A DNA stretch of 64,000 nucleotides. It comes from an uncultured Lysobacteraceae bacterium (GTDB taxonomy: Bacteria; Pseudomonadota; Gammaproteobacteria; Xanthomonadales; Xanthomonadaceae). A model generated the notes under the pieces. It was not told the DNA's origin, ran no database searches, and was given only the letters and a program-made list of their open reading frames with translations. The translations under genes and the position numbers were made by a program. The DNA lies in assembly GCA_946480825.1 (NCBI GenBank), contig CAMLLG010000010.1, forward strand, positions 1 through 64,000. Direction: 5' to 3'. Shown here piece after piece: positions 54,560-62,879 of the stretch (position 1 is its first letter; every line of letters starts with the position of its first letter).

Positions 54560-55503
54560 ACACCCACGCGCAGCCGCCGCTGCCGACCAACATCCCCGAG
54601 TATCTCGAACACCTGCGGCGTTCGCTGGCGGGCGCCGATCCGGCGCTGATCCAGGACGCGCTCTACGACGCCGAGGAATATCTGCGCTCTGAGCTGGCCG
54701 AGAACGCCGGCAAGAGCGAGGCGGAGATCATCGCCCGGGTCGCGTCGAGCTACGGCGCGCCGGAGGAGGTCGCCGACATCTATCGCGATACCGAGGTGAA
54801 GGTGCAGACCGCGCTGCGTACGCCGCCCGCGCGCCCGCACCGCTCGATCTTCGGCAAATTCTTCGGCGTCGTCGCCGAACCGCGCACCTACGCGGCGCTG
54901 TTCTACATGCTGCTGTCGCTGGCGACCGGCATTTTCTATTTCACCTGGGTGGTCACCGGGCTTTCGCTGTCGGTGGGCCTGGCGATCCTGATCATCGGCA
55001 TTCCGTTCGTGATCCTGTTCTTCGGCTCGGTGCGGATGTTCTCGCTGCTGGAAGGGCGCATCGTCGAGGTGATGCTCGGCGAGCGCATGCCGCGGCGGCC
55101 GCTGTACGGCAATCGCGGCAAGCCGTTGATGACCCGCATCGGCGAGATGTTCGCCGACCCGCGCACCTGGACGACCTTGCTCTACATGCTGCTGATGCTG
55201 CCGCTGGGCATCGTCTACTTCACGGTCACCATCACCCTGCTGAGCACGGCTCTGGGCTTCATCGCCGCACCGATGGCGGTCCTGTTCGGATTGGCGGAAG
55301 TGAATGGCGATTTCAGCGGCTGGGTATTGCTGGGCGTGGAGAACGGCGCGCTCGCCACCTCGCTGGGCGTCATGGCGCTGCCGCTACTGTTCGTGGCCGG
55401 CGTCGTGCTGCTCTTCGCGACCCTGCATCTGGTCCGCGGCATCGGTCGCCTGCACGGCCAGTTCGCCAAGCATCTGCTGGTGAAGACCTCGCAGTACAGC
55501 TGA
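54556..55503 (+). CDS. membrane sensor-domain protein co-transcribed with padR
   Basis: A 315-residue protein. The N-terminal helical domain (YLEHLRRSLAGADPALIQDA, then SSYGAPEEVADIYRD) is of the DUF1700/HAAS type often found with PadR regulators. Two similar membrane modules follow, each PRTYAALFYMLLSLATGIFY / PRTWTTLLYMLLMLPLGIVY with two to three helices, matching putative sensor domains. Like DUF1700-PadR pairs in other bacteria it probably works with the regulator at the membrane; the signal is unknown. A bidirectional terminator lies 45 bp after the stop. Confidence 0.82.
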   Translation: MNTHAQPPLPTNIPEYLEHLRRSLAGADPALIQDALYDAEEYLRSELAENAGKSEAEIIARVASSYGAPEEVADIYRDTEVKVQTALRTPPARPHRSIFGKFFGVVAEPRTYAALFYMLLSLATGIFYFTWVVTGLSLSVGLAILIIGIPFVILFFGSVRMFSLLEGRIVEVMLGERMPRRPLYGNRGKPLMTRIGEMFADPRTWTTLLYMLLMLPLGIVYFTVTITLLSTALGFIAAPMAVLFGLAEVNGDFSGWVLLGVENGALATSLGVMALPLLFVAGVVLLFATLHLVRGIGRLHGQFAKHLLVKTSQYS

Positions 55504-55547
55504 TCCCGCGTCGTCAGGGCTCTCTTCGCCCGGCACCCGCGCGAACA

Positions 55548-55576
55548 AAAAAGCCGGCGTCCAGCGCCGGCTTTTT
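55548..55576. terminator. bidirectional intrinsic terminator
   Basis: AAAAAGCCGGCG / CGCCGGCTTTTT with a TCCAG loop, between the sensor-protein gene (+) and the PHA depolymerase gene (-). A- and T-runs on both flanks allow termination in both directions. Confidence 0.9.
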
Positions 55577-55591
55577 CGTGTTCGGGTTCGA

Positions 55592-56893
55592 TCACGTATT
55601 TTTGCGGCGCAGGGGCGTGACCGTGGCCGGGGCCGCCTTCGACTGCTTCGCGGTGTGATGGGCGATGAAATCGCGCACCTGCGGATAGACCTGATCGCGC
55701 CAGCGGCGGCCGCTGAAGATGCCGTAGTGGCCCGCGCCCTGAGCCGTGAGATGCACCCGATGGGCTTCGGGGATGCCGGTGCACAGTTTGTGCGCCGCGC
55801 GGGTCTGACCCAGGCCGGCGATGTCGTCCAGTTCGCCTTCGATGGTCATCAGCGCGGTGTCGCGGATCGCCCCTGGCGTCACCCGCTCGCCGGCGACGTC
55901 CCACAGGCCCCGCGGCAGCAGATGTTCCTGGAAGACCACGCGCACGGTGTCGAGGTAATACTCCGCCGGCATGTCGAGCACCGCGTTGTATTCGTCGTAG
56001 AAGCGGCGGTGCGCGTCGGCGTCGTCGAGATCGCCCTTCACCAGATCCTGATAGAAATCCCAGTGCGACATCACGTGCCGCTCGGGATTCATCGCGAGGA
56101 AACCCATGTGCTGCAGGAAGCCCGGATACACGCGGCGGCCTCGGCCCGGGAAATTCGCGGGCACGATGTGGATGAGGTTCTGTTCGAACCACCACAGCGG
56201 TTTGTCGGTGGCCAGATTGTTCACCGCCGTCGGCGATTCGCGGGTGTCGATCGGGCCGCCCATCATCACCAGCGAGCGCGGCGTGGGCTCGCCGCGCGCG
56301 GCCATCAGCGACACCGCGGCCAGCACCGGCACGGTCGGCTGGCAGACGCTGATGACGTGCAGATCCTCGGCGCCGATGTGGCGGATGAACTGCTCGATGG
56401 TGGCGACGTAATCGTCGAGGGTGAAGGCGCCGGCGTCCTTCGCCACCATGCGCGCGTCGACCCAGTCGGTGATGTAGACCTTGTGGTCGCGCAGCAGGGT
56501 CTTCACGGTGTCGCGCAGCAGCGTGGCGTGATGGCCGGACAACGGCGCCACCACCAGCACCGGCGGATCGTTCTTGAGATCGGCGACGCCGTCGGCCTCG
56601 TCGGAGAAGCGCTTGAAGCGCAGCAAGCGGCAGAACGGCGTGCGCAGCACTTCGCGTTCGACGACGGGATAGGTGCGGCCGTCGCTGGTGACGCCATGGA
56701 TGCCGAATTTCGGCTTCTCGTAATCCTTGCCGATGCGGTACAGCAGTTCGTAGCCGGCGGCGAGGCGCGGTGCGTGCGGCAGCGTCGACAGCCAACTGCC
56801 GGGGGCGGAGAACATCCGTGCGTTGGCTTCCGCCCAGTAGGTCATCGGCGCCATCCAGGCGCGGCCCAATTCGTGCATCTGGTAAAGCAGCAT
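55592..56893 (-). CDS. phaZ: intracellular polyhydroxyalkanoate depolymerase
   Basis: A 433-residue depolymerase of the intracellular PhaZ type. It starts MLLYQMHELGRAWMAPMTYW, the family N-terminus; VLVVAPLSGHHATLLRDTV and VYITDWVDARMV follow. The nucleophile lies in HVISVCQPTVPVLAAVS, where Cys takes the place of Ser, as in Ralstonia PhaZ1. LTAQGAGHYGIFSGRRWRDQ gives the catalytic His. It mobilises carbon stored as PHB. No PHA synthase lies in the window. The start at 56893 matches the family; a longer frame to 56935 adds a basic leader. Confidence 0.9.
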   Translation of the reverse strand: MLLYQMHELGRAWMAPMTYWAEANARMFSAPGSWLSTLPHAPRLAAGYELLYRIGKDYEKPKFGIHGVTSDGRTYPVVEREVLRTPFCRLLRFKRFSDEADGVADLKNDPPVLVVAPLSGHHATLLRDTVKTLLRDHKVYITDWVDARMVAKDAGAFTLDDYVATIEQFIRHIGAEDLHVISVCQPTVPVLAAVSLMAARGEPTPRSLVMMGGPIDTRESPTAVNNLATDKPLWWFEQNLIHIVPANFPGRGRRVYPGFLQHMGFLAMNPERHVMSHWDFYQDLVKGDLDDADAHRRFYDEYNAVLDMPAEYYLDTVRVVFQEHLLPRGLWDVAGERVTPGAIRDTALMTIEGELDDIAGLGQTRAAHKLCTGIPEAHRVHLTAQGAGHYGIFSGRRWRDQVYPQVRDFIAHHTAKQSKAAPATVTPLRRKNT

Positions 56894-56999
56894 CGGCGAA
56901 CCCCTGTTCCGGCGACGGATGGTGCGCCGCAGCATACCCGATCCGCCGGCCGGGAATGTGGCCTGCGCCGCAGTCCGGTGGTTGGGTTACGCTCGTCGC

Positions 57000-57404
57000 A
57001 TGACCACACGAGACGAAGACATCGCCTGGTTCATGGAACTGTTGGCGTCGATCGGCCTGATCGGCGTCCGGCGGATGTTCGGCGGTGCCGGTCTGTATGC
57101 CGACGGGATGATCGTGGCCCTGGCGATCGAGGGCACGCTGTATCTCAAGGTCGATGGCCCGACCCGGGACGCCTTCGCCGCAGCCGGCGGCGCGCCGTTC
57201 GTCTATGCCGGAAAGGCCAAGCCGATCACCGTGAACTATTGGACACCGCCGGAAGAGGCGATGGATTCGCCCGAGGCGATGCGGCCGTGGGCCTCGCGTG
57301 CGCTGGAGGCGGCGCAGCGTGCGGCTCGGGCCAGGCCGGCGAAAAAGTCGGCGAAGAAATCGCCGCGGAAATCGCAGGCGCAATCCCGTGCCGCACCACG
57401 ATAG
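57000..57404 (+). CDS. TfoX N-terminal domain protein with basic tail
   Basis: A 134-residue protein. The first 100 residues fit the TfoX-N fold (MFGGAGLYADGMIVALAIE, LYLKVDGPTRDAF, PFVYAGKAKPITVNYWTPPE); the last about 25 are Lys/Ala/Arg-rich (RPAKKSAKKSPRKSQAQS), suggesting nucleic-acid contact. Full TfoX/Sxy controls competence, but one-domain forms like this have no established role. It lies 106 bp from, and divergent to, the PHA depolymerase gene. It converges on the methyltransferase gene 9 bp away. Confidence 0.82.
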   Translation: MTTRDEDIAWFMELLASIGLIGVRRMFGGAGLYADGMIVALAIEGTLYLKVDGPTRDAFAAAGGAPFVYAGKAKPITVNYWTPPEEAMDSPEAMRPWASRALEAAQRAARARPAKKSAKKSPRKSQAQSRAAPR

Positions 57405-57413
57405 CGCGATCGA

Positions 57414-58016
57414 TCAGGCGCCGAGTTCCAGCGCCGCAGCGTCGCTGGCCAACGCAGGCGACAGCCAGCAATGCGAGCCGACGAAGCGGAAGCCCGCGGC
57501 CGCGAAGCGCTGGCGGTAGAAGCGCGCCGGCCGCGCATGGAAGCCGACGTTGTCGCCTTCGGTCTCGTCTTCCTTCGCGAACGCTTCGAGGAACGCGACG
57601 CCGGCGCACAGTTCGGCGATGCCGGGCAGGCCGAGCCCGAGTTCGCGCGTCGGCAGATAGTGCAGCACGTCGCTGCAGATCAGCAGATCCACCGGTGCGC
57701 ATGGCCGCAGTTGCGCGAAATCCCCGAACCGCGCGAAATGCAGGTTGCGGCGCGCGCCGTAGCGGCGGATCGCGTACTCGCTGCTGTCGAAACCGAGATA
57801 GCGCGCCTTCGGTCGCAGCTTCAGCAGCGGCGCGCGCCATGCGCCTTCGCCGCAGCCGATGTCCAGCACGCTGCGCAGCGGTCGTTCGAGGTGGTATTCG
57901 GCGGTGGCCACCGCCAGCGCGACCTTCCGCGCGAGCCGCTGCGCGTCGCCGATGCCGGCCTTGCGGTACCACGTGTCGAAATAGCGGCGGTCGTAGGTCT
58001 TTTCGGGTGCGGTCAT
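57414..58016 (-). CDS. class I SAM-dependent methyltransferase
   Basis: A 200-residue methyltransferase. After an N-terminal helix (TYDRRYFDTWYRKAGIGDA) the AdoMet-binding motif I reads SVLDIGCGEGAWRAPLL; GFDSSEYAIRRYG gives motif II, and LLICSDVLHYLPT motif IV. Similar proteins are small-molecule methylases (NodS/TPMT-like); the substrate is unknown. It overlaps the stop of the dioxygenase gene by ATGA, hence co-translated. Confidence 0.85.
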   Translation of the reverse strand: MTAPEKTYDRRYFDTWYRKAGIGDAQRLARKVALAVATAEYHLERPLRSVLDIGCGEGAWRAPLLKLRPKARYLGFDSSEYAIRRYGARRNLHFARFGDFAQLRPCAPVDLLICSDVLHYLPTRELGLGLPGIAELCAGVAFLEAFAKEDETEGDNVGFHARPARFYRQRFAAAGFRFVGSHCWLSPALASDAAALELGA

Positions 58017-58816
58017 GTGCGGCCGATGAGCAGCGAGGTCATCGACAGCGAGCCGATCACGTCGTCGTTGAAGAAAGCCAGCGCGTCGCCCTCGCGGATC
58101 AGCGCCAGTGCGTAGAGCAGGGGAATGTAATGCTCGGGCGTCGGAATGGACAGCCGCGCGTCTTCGCCGAGCGCGGGCCAATCGGCCAGCGCGGCGATGT
58201 CGCCGTCGCGGATCAGCGCATTGACGCGGTCGCGGAAGCGCAGCGCCCACGGCAGCGGCGACGGATCCCGCCAGTCGAACAGCCGCAGGTTGTGGACGAT
58301 GTCGCCGCTGGCCACCACCAGCACGCCGTCGTCGCGAAGCGGCGCCAACCGCTGCGCCAGCGCGACGTGCCATGCGCCCGGGCGGCGCGAATCGATGCCC
58401 AGTTGCACCACCGGGAGGTCGGCTTCGGGGTACATCGGTCGCAGCACGCCCCAGGCGCCGTGGTCGAGGCCGCGGCGGGCGTCGATCCGCGCCGGGAACG
58501 CATCGCCGAGCAATTCGACCACGCGCTGCGCCAGCGCCGGATCGCCCGGCGCCGGCCATCGCACGTCGAACAGCGCCTGCGGAAAACCGCCGAAATCGTG
58601 GATCGTGTCCGGCGTTTCGCTGCCGGTGAGCCAGGGCCCGGGCGTTTCCCAATGCGCCGACACGCACAGGATCGCCCGCGGCCGCGGCAGCTCTTCGCCG
58701 AGCGCGCGCCATGCGCGCGACCAGGCGTTGTCTTCGATCGCGTTCATCGGCGAACCGTGGCCGAGGAACAGCACCGGCTGCGGCCGGTCGGGAAGCAGTG
58801 CGGAGATCGCGCTCAT
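58013..58816 (-). CDS. LigB/DODA-type extradiol dioxygenase (YgiD-like)
   Basis: A 267-residue protein of the 4,5-DOPA-dioxygenase class. It shows the conserved metal-site stretches VLFLGHGSPMNAIEDNAW, VSAHWETPGPWLTG, DHGAWGVLRPMYPEADLPVV and ASGDIVHNLRLFDW. Bacterial YgiD cleaves DOPA-like catechols and binds zinc or iron. The ATG at 58816 begins MSAISALLPDRPQPVLFLGHG. It is the middle gene of a minus-strand run with the deacetylase-like gene (31 bp upstream) and the methyltransferase. Confidence 0.87.
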   Translation of the reverse strand: MSAISALLPDRPQPVLFLGHGSPMNAIEDNAWSRAWRALGEELPRPRAILCVSAHWETPGPWLTGSETPDTIHDFGGFPQALFDVRWPAPGDPALAQRVVELLGDAFPARIDARRGLDHGAWGVLRPMYPEADLPVVQLGIDSRRPGAWHVALAQRLAPLRDDGVLVVASGDIVHNLRLFDWRDPSPLPWALRFRDRVNALIRDGDIAALADWPALGEDARLSIPTPEHYIPLLYALALIREGDALAFFNDDVIGSLSMTSLLIGRT

Positions 58817-58847
58817 GGCAGCCTCGCTGGGCGGATGCCCGGGACGC

Positions 58848-59732
58848 TCAAGTATGGTCGGCGCGCGCGGGTCGTCGCCAGACCCGACGTGCGGCACGCA
58901 CCGTATTGGCGTTGAGACGCGCCACGCGCTCGGCGTCCTGATAGCCGCCGGCGACGACGAACACGATCGGAATCCCGCGGTCGCGCGCCATCCGGAAGAC
59001 TTCGAGATCGCGCGCGAACATCTGCGCCGTGGTCAGCCCGACCTGGCTCTTCGGGTCGTTTTCGTGGCAGTCCGCGCCGGCCTGATAGACCAGCAACGTC
59101 GGGCGATGGGCGTCGATCAGCGCTTCGGCTTCGCGCAGCGCATCGAGATAGCGCGAAAAGCCGTCCTCGCGCACGCGCACCTGCATCGCCCAGGAACGCG
59201 CGCCGCCGCGGCAGCCGAAGCGCGTGCCGAAGATCGAGACGTTGTAGAGATTCGGCATCCGCGCCGCGAATTCCTCGGTGCCGTTGCCGCCGTGTTCGTC
59301 GCAGTCGATCACCATCACCCGCCGCGCAGGATCGACATGCGCGAGCAGCGCGAGGCCGTTCAGCGGACAGAATCCGCTGCCCGCGTCCGGCGACGCGTGA
59401 TGGAAGCCGCGCGCCACGTTCATCGCGATGCCGGTGCGGTATGCGATGTCGGCCGCGGCGAGCTGGCCGCCCAGCATCGCCAGCGCGGCGTCGCGCACCG
59501 CGGGCGACCAGCGGATGCCCTGGCGCGAGGCCATCGGCTCTTCGCCGCGCAGGAACGCGTGCAGGTAGCCGGCTTCGTGCAATCCGGCGAGACGCGCGGG
59601 GTCGATCGGGGTCGGCTGCATCGGCGTCACCAGGCGCAGGCGTTCGAGCTTCGACGCGGTGGTCTGCAGCCGCGCCAGCAGCGGAATGTCGGCCGGTGCG
59701 TAATCGGGATGGAAGAAGGCGGGAATGCGCAT
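58848..59732 (-). CDS. histone-deacetylase-family protein
   Basis: A 294-residue arginase/deacetylase-fold hydrolase. FHHASPDAGSGFCPLNGLAL carries the catalytic His pair, VIDCDEHGGNGTEEF the zinc Asp/His, and LLVYQAGADCHENDP the second Asp. Bacterial members act on acetylpolyamines, acetoin-utilisation substrates or unknown acyl compounds. The start MRIPAFFHPDY is 13 bp after the stop of the unknown 312-residue gene, so it may belong to the GTPase operon, though the domain logic does not demand it. Confidence 0.86.
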   Translation of the reverse strand: MRIPAFFHPDYAPADIPLLARLQTTASKLERLRLVTPMQPTPIDPARLAGLHEAGYLHAFLRGEEPMASRQGIRWSPAVRDAALAMLGGQLAAADIAYRTGIAMNVARGFHHASPDAGSGFCPLNGLALLAHVDPARRVMVIDCDEHGGNGTEEFAARMPNLYNVSIFGTRFGCRGGARSWAMQVRVREDGFSRYLDALREAEALIDAHRPTLLVYQAGADCHENDPKSQVGLTTAQMFARDLEVFRMARDRGIPIVFVVAGGYQDAERVARLNANTVRAARRVWRRPARADHT

Positions 59733-59745
59733 CGCCGTCGCAGCC

Positions 59746-60684
59746 TCAGTCGTTCGCCAGTCGCGCGTGCGCGAAGTCGCGCAGGTGTTCGATCGTGGTG
59801 GTGGCGGGCGAAAGCATGTCGCCGCGGATCTGCGTCTCGAACTGTGCGCTGAAGGCGCGCCGGCGCACCGCGGGCGAAACCGCGAGCGTGGTCAGGCGCA
59901 GGAAACGCGCCTGTTCGATCGCATCCAGAGACAGCGCCTGACCGCAGCCGATGTCGCGCAGCGGCGGCGCGTCGACGTCGCGGCGCAGCGCGAACAGCGC
60001 GCCCGGCGGCAGGACCACGCCGCAGATCGCGACCGGCGCCACCGCCATGGCCGAATGCGATTCGCCCAGATTCATTTTCTCGACCAGCAGCGGCGCGCCG
60101 GCATCGTCGACGACGATGTTGACGCGCCCGCCGCGACGGACGCGTCCGTGCGCGATTTCCAGGAAGAATTCTTCCGCCTGCGAACAACTGCCGATCTCGG
60201 GTTTCTCGCGCATTTCCGGCAGCGACGGCAGCGCGTGCGTTTCGGGCGCCAGCAGTTGTCTCAGCAGCGCCATCAGCAGCCGGCTTTCCTCGCGCTGCAG
60301 CGTCGTTTCGATGCCGGCGAGCGTGGGCGGCAACCGCGCGAGCGCCATCGCCATCGCTTCGGGCGCGAGTCGTTCGAGGATGTCCGCGGGGCAGCGGTCC
60401 AGCCGGCGCCAGCCCTCGGGCCAGCCGGCGTCGATGGCCTGCCGCGCGATCGTTTCGGTCCGCGATTTCGACCACTCGGCGAAGATGCCGAGATCCAGCG
60501 CATCGCATGCGTCGCGCGGGTGATTGACGAACGTCGACAGGAATCGCGTGGCCTGGGTGTAGCCGCAGCCGCGGCGCTCGGTGCGATGCGCGGGATGCTC
60601 GTCCAGCATTTCGCACAGGGTGCGGTGCAGGTCGAGCCCGGCCCGCGCAAACGCGGAAACGATCTCGTGCGTTTCGCTATTCAA
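59746..60684 (-). CDS. unrecognised protein of the small-GTPase operon
   Basis: A 312-residue cytoplasmic protein I cannot assign. The N-terminal half is helical and acidic (HEIVSAFARAGLDLHRTLCE, CPADILERLAPEAMAMALAR). The middle holds RGGRVNIVVDDAGAPLLVEK with a beta-rich stretch after it (SHSAMAVAPVAICGVVLPPG), and the C-terminus returns to helices. No signal, no membrane segment. It follows the GTPase gene by 9 bp on the same strand, so it could be an effector or a GTPase-activating partner; this is inference from position only. Confidence 0.72.
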   Translation of the reverse strand: MNSETHEIVSAFARAGLDLHRTLCEMLDEHPAHRTERRGCGYTQATRFLSTFVNHPRDACDALDLGIFAEWSKSRTETIARQAIDAGWPEGWRRLDRCPADILERLAPEAMAMALARLPPTLAGIETTLQREESRLLMALLRQLLAPETHALPSLPEMREKPEIGSCSQAEEFFLEIAHGRVRRGGRVNIVVDDAGAPLLVEKMNLGESHSAMAVAPVAICGVVLPPGALFALRRDVDAPPLRDIGCGQALSLDAIEQARFLRLTTLAVSPAVRRRAFSAQFETQIRGDMLSPATTTIEHLRDFAHARLAND

Positions 60685-60693
60685 TCGAGCGGC

Positions 60694-61221
60694 TCAATCG
60701 AGCGAAAGCAGCAGGGCCCGGACCAGATGCGAGGTCTGTTCGCGGTCGCGGGCGTCGAAGGTGAAGACCGGAATCGGCTGACCGCAGCGGCGCACGGCCT
60801 GGCGCACGGTGTCCATGCGGAACGCGTGCCCGAGATCGGTGCGGGTGATGCCGATCACCAGACCCGCGTCGGGCGAGAGATCGCGGATCGAGCGGACCCA
60901 GTGTTCGCATTCCGCGGAGATGCTGTCGCTGTCGCCGGGCAGCACCACGATCACGCCCATGGCGCCTTCCAGCACGAACGGGCGCATGTGCGCGAAGTGT
61001 TCCTGCCCCGGCAGCCCGTAGATGTGCAGCGGCGTACCGTCTTCCAGCAGCACCGGCGAGAAGTCCAGTGCGACGGTCGTCGTCGTCTTCTCGCCCATCG
61101 GGCCGTCGGTGAGCGGCATTTCGGTGGAGACCGGTTCGCAGTCCGACAACGATCGGATGGCGGTGGTTTTCCCTGCGCCGACGGGGCCGGCGAATACCAG
61201 TTTTGCGCTTTCGAATGACAC
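60694..61221 (-). CDS. MglA-like small Ras-type GTPase
   Basis: A 175-residue GTP-binding protein. The P-loop is GPVGAGKTT (from Gly12). Switch regions include MGEKTTTTVALDF (a TTxxxD-like switch I) and IYGLPGQEHFAHMRPFV as G3, where the usual Asp is replaced (LPGQ, as in MglA-type VPGQ). VIGITRTDLG fills G4 (TRTD for NKxD). This set fits the bacterial Ras-like family that controls polarity and motility with roadblock partners. It lies 87 bp downstream of a 56-residue ORF, in a unit with two roadblock-type proteins upstream. A hairpin (61251-61273) lies in the leader. Confidence 0.88.
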   Translation of the reverse strand: MSFESAKLVFAGPVGAGKTTAIRSLSDCEPVSTEMPLTDGPMGEKTTTTVALDFSPVLLEDGTPLHIYGLPGQEHFAHMRPFVLEGAMGVIVVLPGDSDSISAECEHWVRSIRDLSPDAGLVIGITRTDLGHAFRMDTVRQAVRRCGQPIPVFTFDARDREQTSHLVRALLLSLD

Positions 61222-61250
61222 GGTGTACTCGCTCTGTGAGTGTTCCTGCG

Positions 61251-61273
61251 GCGCCGCCGTCGACTGGCGGCGC
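61251..61273 (-). promoter_or_regulatory. hairpin in the leader of the GTPase gene
   Basis: GCGCCGCC / GGCGGCGC with a seven-base loop, between the 56-residue ORF and the GTPase gene, about 30 bases before the GTPase start codon. No U-run. It could affect mRNA stability or translation. Confidence 0.4.
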
Positions 61274-61308
61274 GGGTCCTTGATGGATGTCGCCCGGATG
61301 GGTCGGGC

Positions 61309-61479
61309 TCAGGCTCTGCCCAGACCGAAACGGGTGGCGATGCGGGCCAGCATGCCCGAGAACGCGCCCACCGGTTGCGGAGGCGGCGCAGACGCGTCGA
61401 CGTCGTCGACGTCGTGCGCATCGAGCAGGTTCGCGGCCTGATAGGCCCACAGGCTGGCATTGACGTCGCGCGCGTCCAT
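61309..61479 (-). CDS. 56-residue microprotein of the small-GTPase operon
   Basis: A short frame MDARDVNASLWAYQAANLLD followed by an Asp-rich AHDVDDVDAS, a PPPQPVG turn and a basic helix GMLARIATRFGLGRA before the stop. No signal peptide or long membrane helix. It sits 18 bp after the stop of the 250-residue gene and 87 bp before the GTPase gene, all on one strand, with GC3 bias of a real gene. The pattern (acidic stretch plus amphipathic helix) suits a binding peptide. Identity unknown; coding status is likely but unproven. Confidence 0.62.
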   Translation of the reverse strand: MDARDVNASLWAYQAANLLDAHDVDDVDASAPPPQPVGAFSGMLARIATRFGLGRA

Positions 61480-61497
61480 CCCGCACCGCCTGCGCAG

Positions 61498-62250
61498 TTA
61501 GTCCGCGTTCCCCGGCGCGCGCAGCAGGGCCTTCGCGACCTTGAGCGCATCGATGAGTTCGGGCGCGGAGCCCACGTCCGGCCATTCCCTGAGGCGGTAA
61601 CGACCTCCGGGAAACGCGGGCAGTTGATCGCGGCCCTGGAATGCGGACTGCAGCAGAAAGGCTTCCAGGCTGCGGCTGGCGCCGTCGTCGCGCTGGCCGT
61701 CGTCGTTCTGCGGGGAAAGGCTGAGGGTCCAGTCGGCGCTGGAGAAGCTGTCGCGCGCGGACAGCAGATCGCTGAACGTCGGCGCGTAGACGCGGCCCTG
61801 TTCGGGCCGGATGCGGAGCAGGCGGCCGCCGTACGTCGCATCGACGGCGCGGCCGCTGTATTCGGGTTCGGTGAGCCGGCACAGCGCGGGCTGTACGCCG
61901 CCGACCATCGTTTCAGGTGCGGCTTCGGCGACTTCCTGCACGAGCAGATCGCGCAGCGATTGGGCGAGCAGCGGCGCGGGGCTGCCGTCGTTGGCGGTGG
62001 CGACGCCTGCGCAGAGGTCGGCCGCGTCGGCGTTGAACAACAGCATCGGCATCCCGCGTTTCTTCGCGACTTCGAATGCGCGCCGGCCATAGGCGTCGGA
62101 GACGTCGGCGACGAGCAGGGTGCAGCGGGTGCCGTCCCAGGCACGCGCTCGTGCGCGGATGCGATAGGCGGGCAACAGCGAGATGGCGATGCGGATGCGT
62201 TGCTCCACCTGCTCGTTGAGCGCAGCGGTGGCGATGTCGGCGCGGGTCAT
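61498..62250 (-). CDS. unrecognised protein of the small-GTPase operon
   Basis: A 250-residue cytoplasmic protein. The start MTRADIATAALNEQVEQRIR is followed by YRIRARARAWDGTRCTLLVA and DVSDAYGRRAFEVAKKRGMP, then a mixed region (LLAQSLRDLLVQEVAEA, GRLLRIRPEQGRVYAPTFSD, LEAFLLQSAFQGRDQLPAFP). I see no known domain with confidence; the region 40-80 has the look of a receiver-like or small alpha/beta fold without its active residues. It lies between the roadblock-type genes and the microprotein, with a 13-bp-stem hairpin just upstream. Confidence 0.7.
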   Translation of the reverse strand: MTRADIATAALNEQVEQRIRIAISLLPAYRIRARARAWDGTRCTLLVADVSDAYGRRAFEVAKKRGMPMLLFNADAADLCAGVATANDGSPAPLLAQSLRDLLVQEVAEAAPETMVGGVQPALCRLTEPEYSGRAVDATYGGRLLRIRPEQGRVYAPTFSDLLSARDSFSSADWTLSLSPQNDDGQRDDGASRSLEAFLLQSAFQGRDQLPAFPGGRYRLREWPDVGSAPELIDALKVAKALLRAPGNAD

Positions 62251-62284
62251 GTCGGGAATGAGGGCGGTATCGATATGGACGCGA

Positions 62285-62315
62285 GACCGGAGGCGTCGCG
62301 AGGACGCCTCCGGTC
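62285..62315. promoter_or_regulatory. strong intercistronic hairpin in the GTPase operon
   Basis: A perfect 13-bp stem GACCGGAGGCGTC / GACGCCTCCGGTC with a five-base loop, in the 116-bp gap between the second roadblock-type gene and the 250-residue gene. No U-tract follows. It may separate expression levels of the two roadblock genes from the rest. Confidence 0.5.
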
Positions 62316-62366
62316 GTCGTGGATGCGAAGGATCCTGCGGAACGTCCGCCAGAATCCGTCGAGGCG

Positions 62367-62723
62367 TCAGGAGAAGTCGACGCCCTTCTCGAAGGTGCGC
62401 AGTTCGTGACGGGCCATCGCGAGATTCGACTTCGACCGGTCCAGCACCACGTACAGGAACAGCTTCTGGTTCGATTCCAGCGGACGGATGATGTGGTACT
62501 GCTTGGTGAGGCTGATCAGGATGTCTTCGATGGTGTCGTTGAGCTTGAGGCTGTTGGCGACCTTGCGCTTGGAACGCACGACTTCGGCGTTGCCGGCGGC
62601 GGCGAGTTCGAGGTCGACGCCGGAGCCGTCGCCGGCGAGCAGCATGCCGCTTTCGGTGTCGACGAGGGCGGCGGCGATGTAGCCGTCGAGGCTGCGCAGG
62701 GGTTCGAGGGAAATCTTGGCCAT
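62367..62723 (-). CDS. roadblock/LC7-like small protein (MglB type)
   Basis: A 118-residue protein with the roadblock pattern: [20 protein letters not shown] (two strands with a turn), [20 protein letters not shown] (long helix) and [20 protein letters not shown], then [20 protein letters not shown] (final strand and helix). In MglA/MglB systems such proteins form dimers that act as GTPase-activating partners. It lies 116 bp upstream of the 250-residue gene and downstream of another roadblock-type gene. AGGACA precedes the ATG at 62723. Confidence 0.75.
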   Translation of the reverse strand: MAKISLEPLRSLDGYIAAALVDTESGMLLAGDGSGVDLELAAAGNAEVVRSKRKVANSLKLNDTIEDILISLTKQYHIIRPLESNQKLFLYVVLDRSKSNLAMARHELRTFEKGVDFS

Positions 62724-62879
62724 GATGCGGTGTCCTGTGTTGGAGGTCGTGATGGGTGCGAGGGGTGATCGGAGGAAGGAAACGAATCGTGTACGAAATA
62801 AGGTCGCGCAAGGATTCACTGACCGCACGACGATGCCGGGCGACCTGGGTTTCGGCGCTTCCGGGCGCCAGCTGCGGTG

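Noticed and set aside
55655..58915. A 1086-codon frame antisense to phaZ, the methyltransferase and the dioxygenase
   Set aside because: Crosses several real genes and intergenic gaps; composition is not protein-like.
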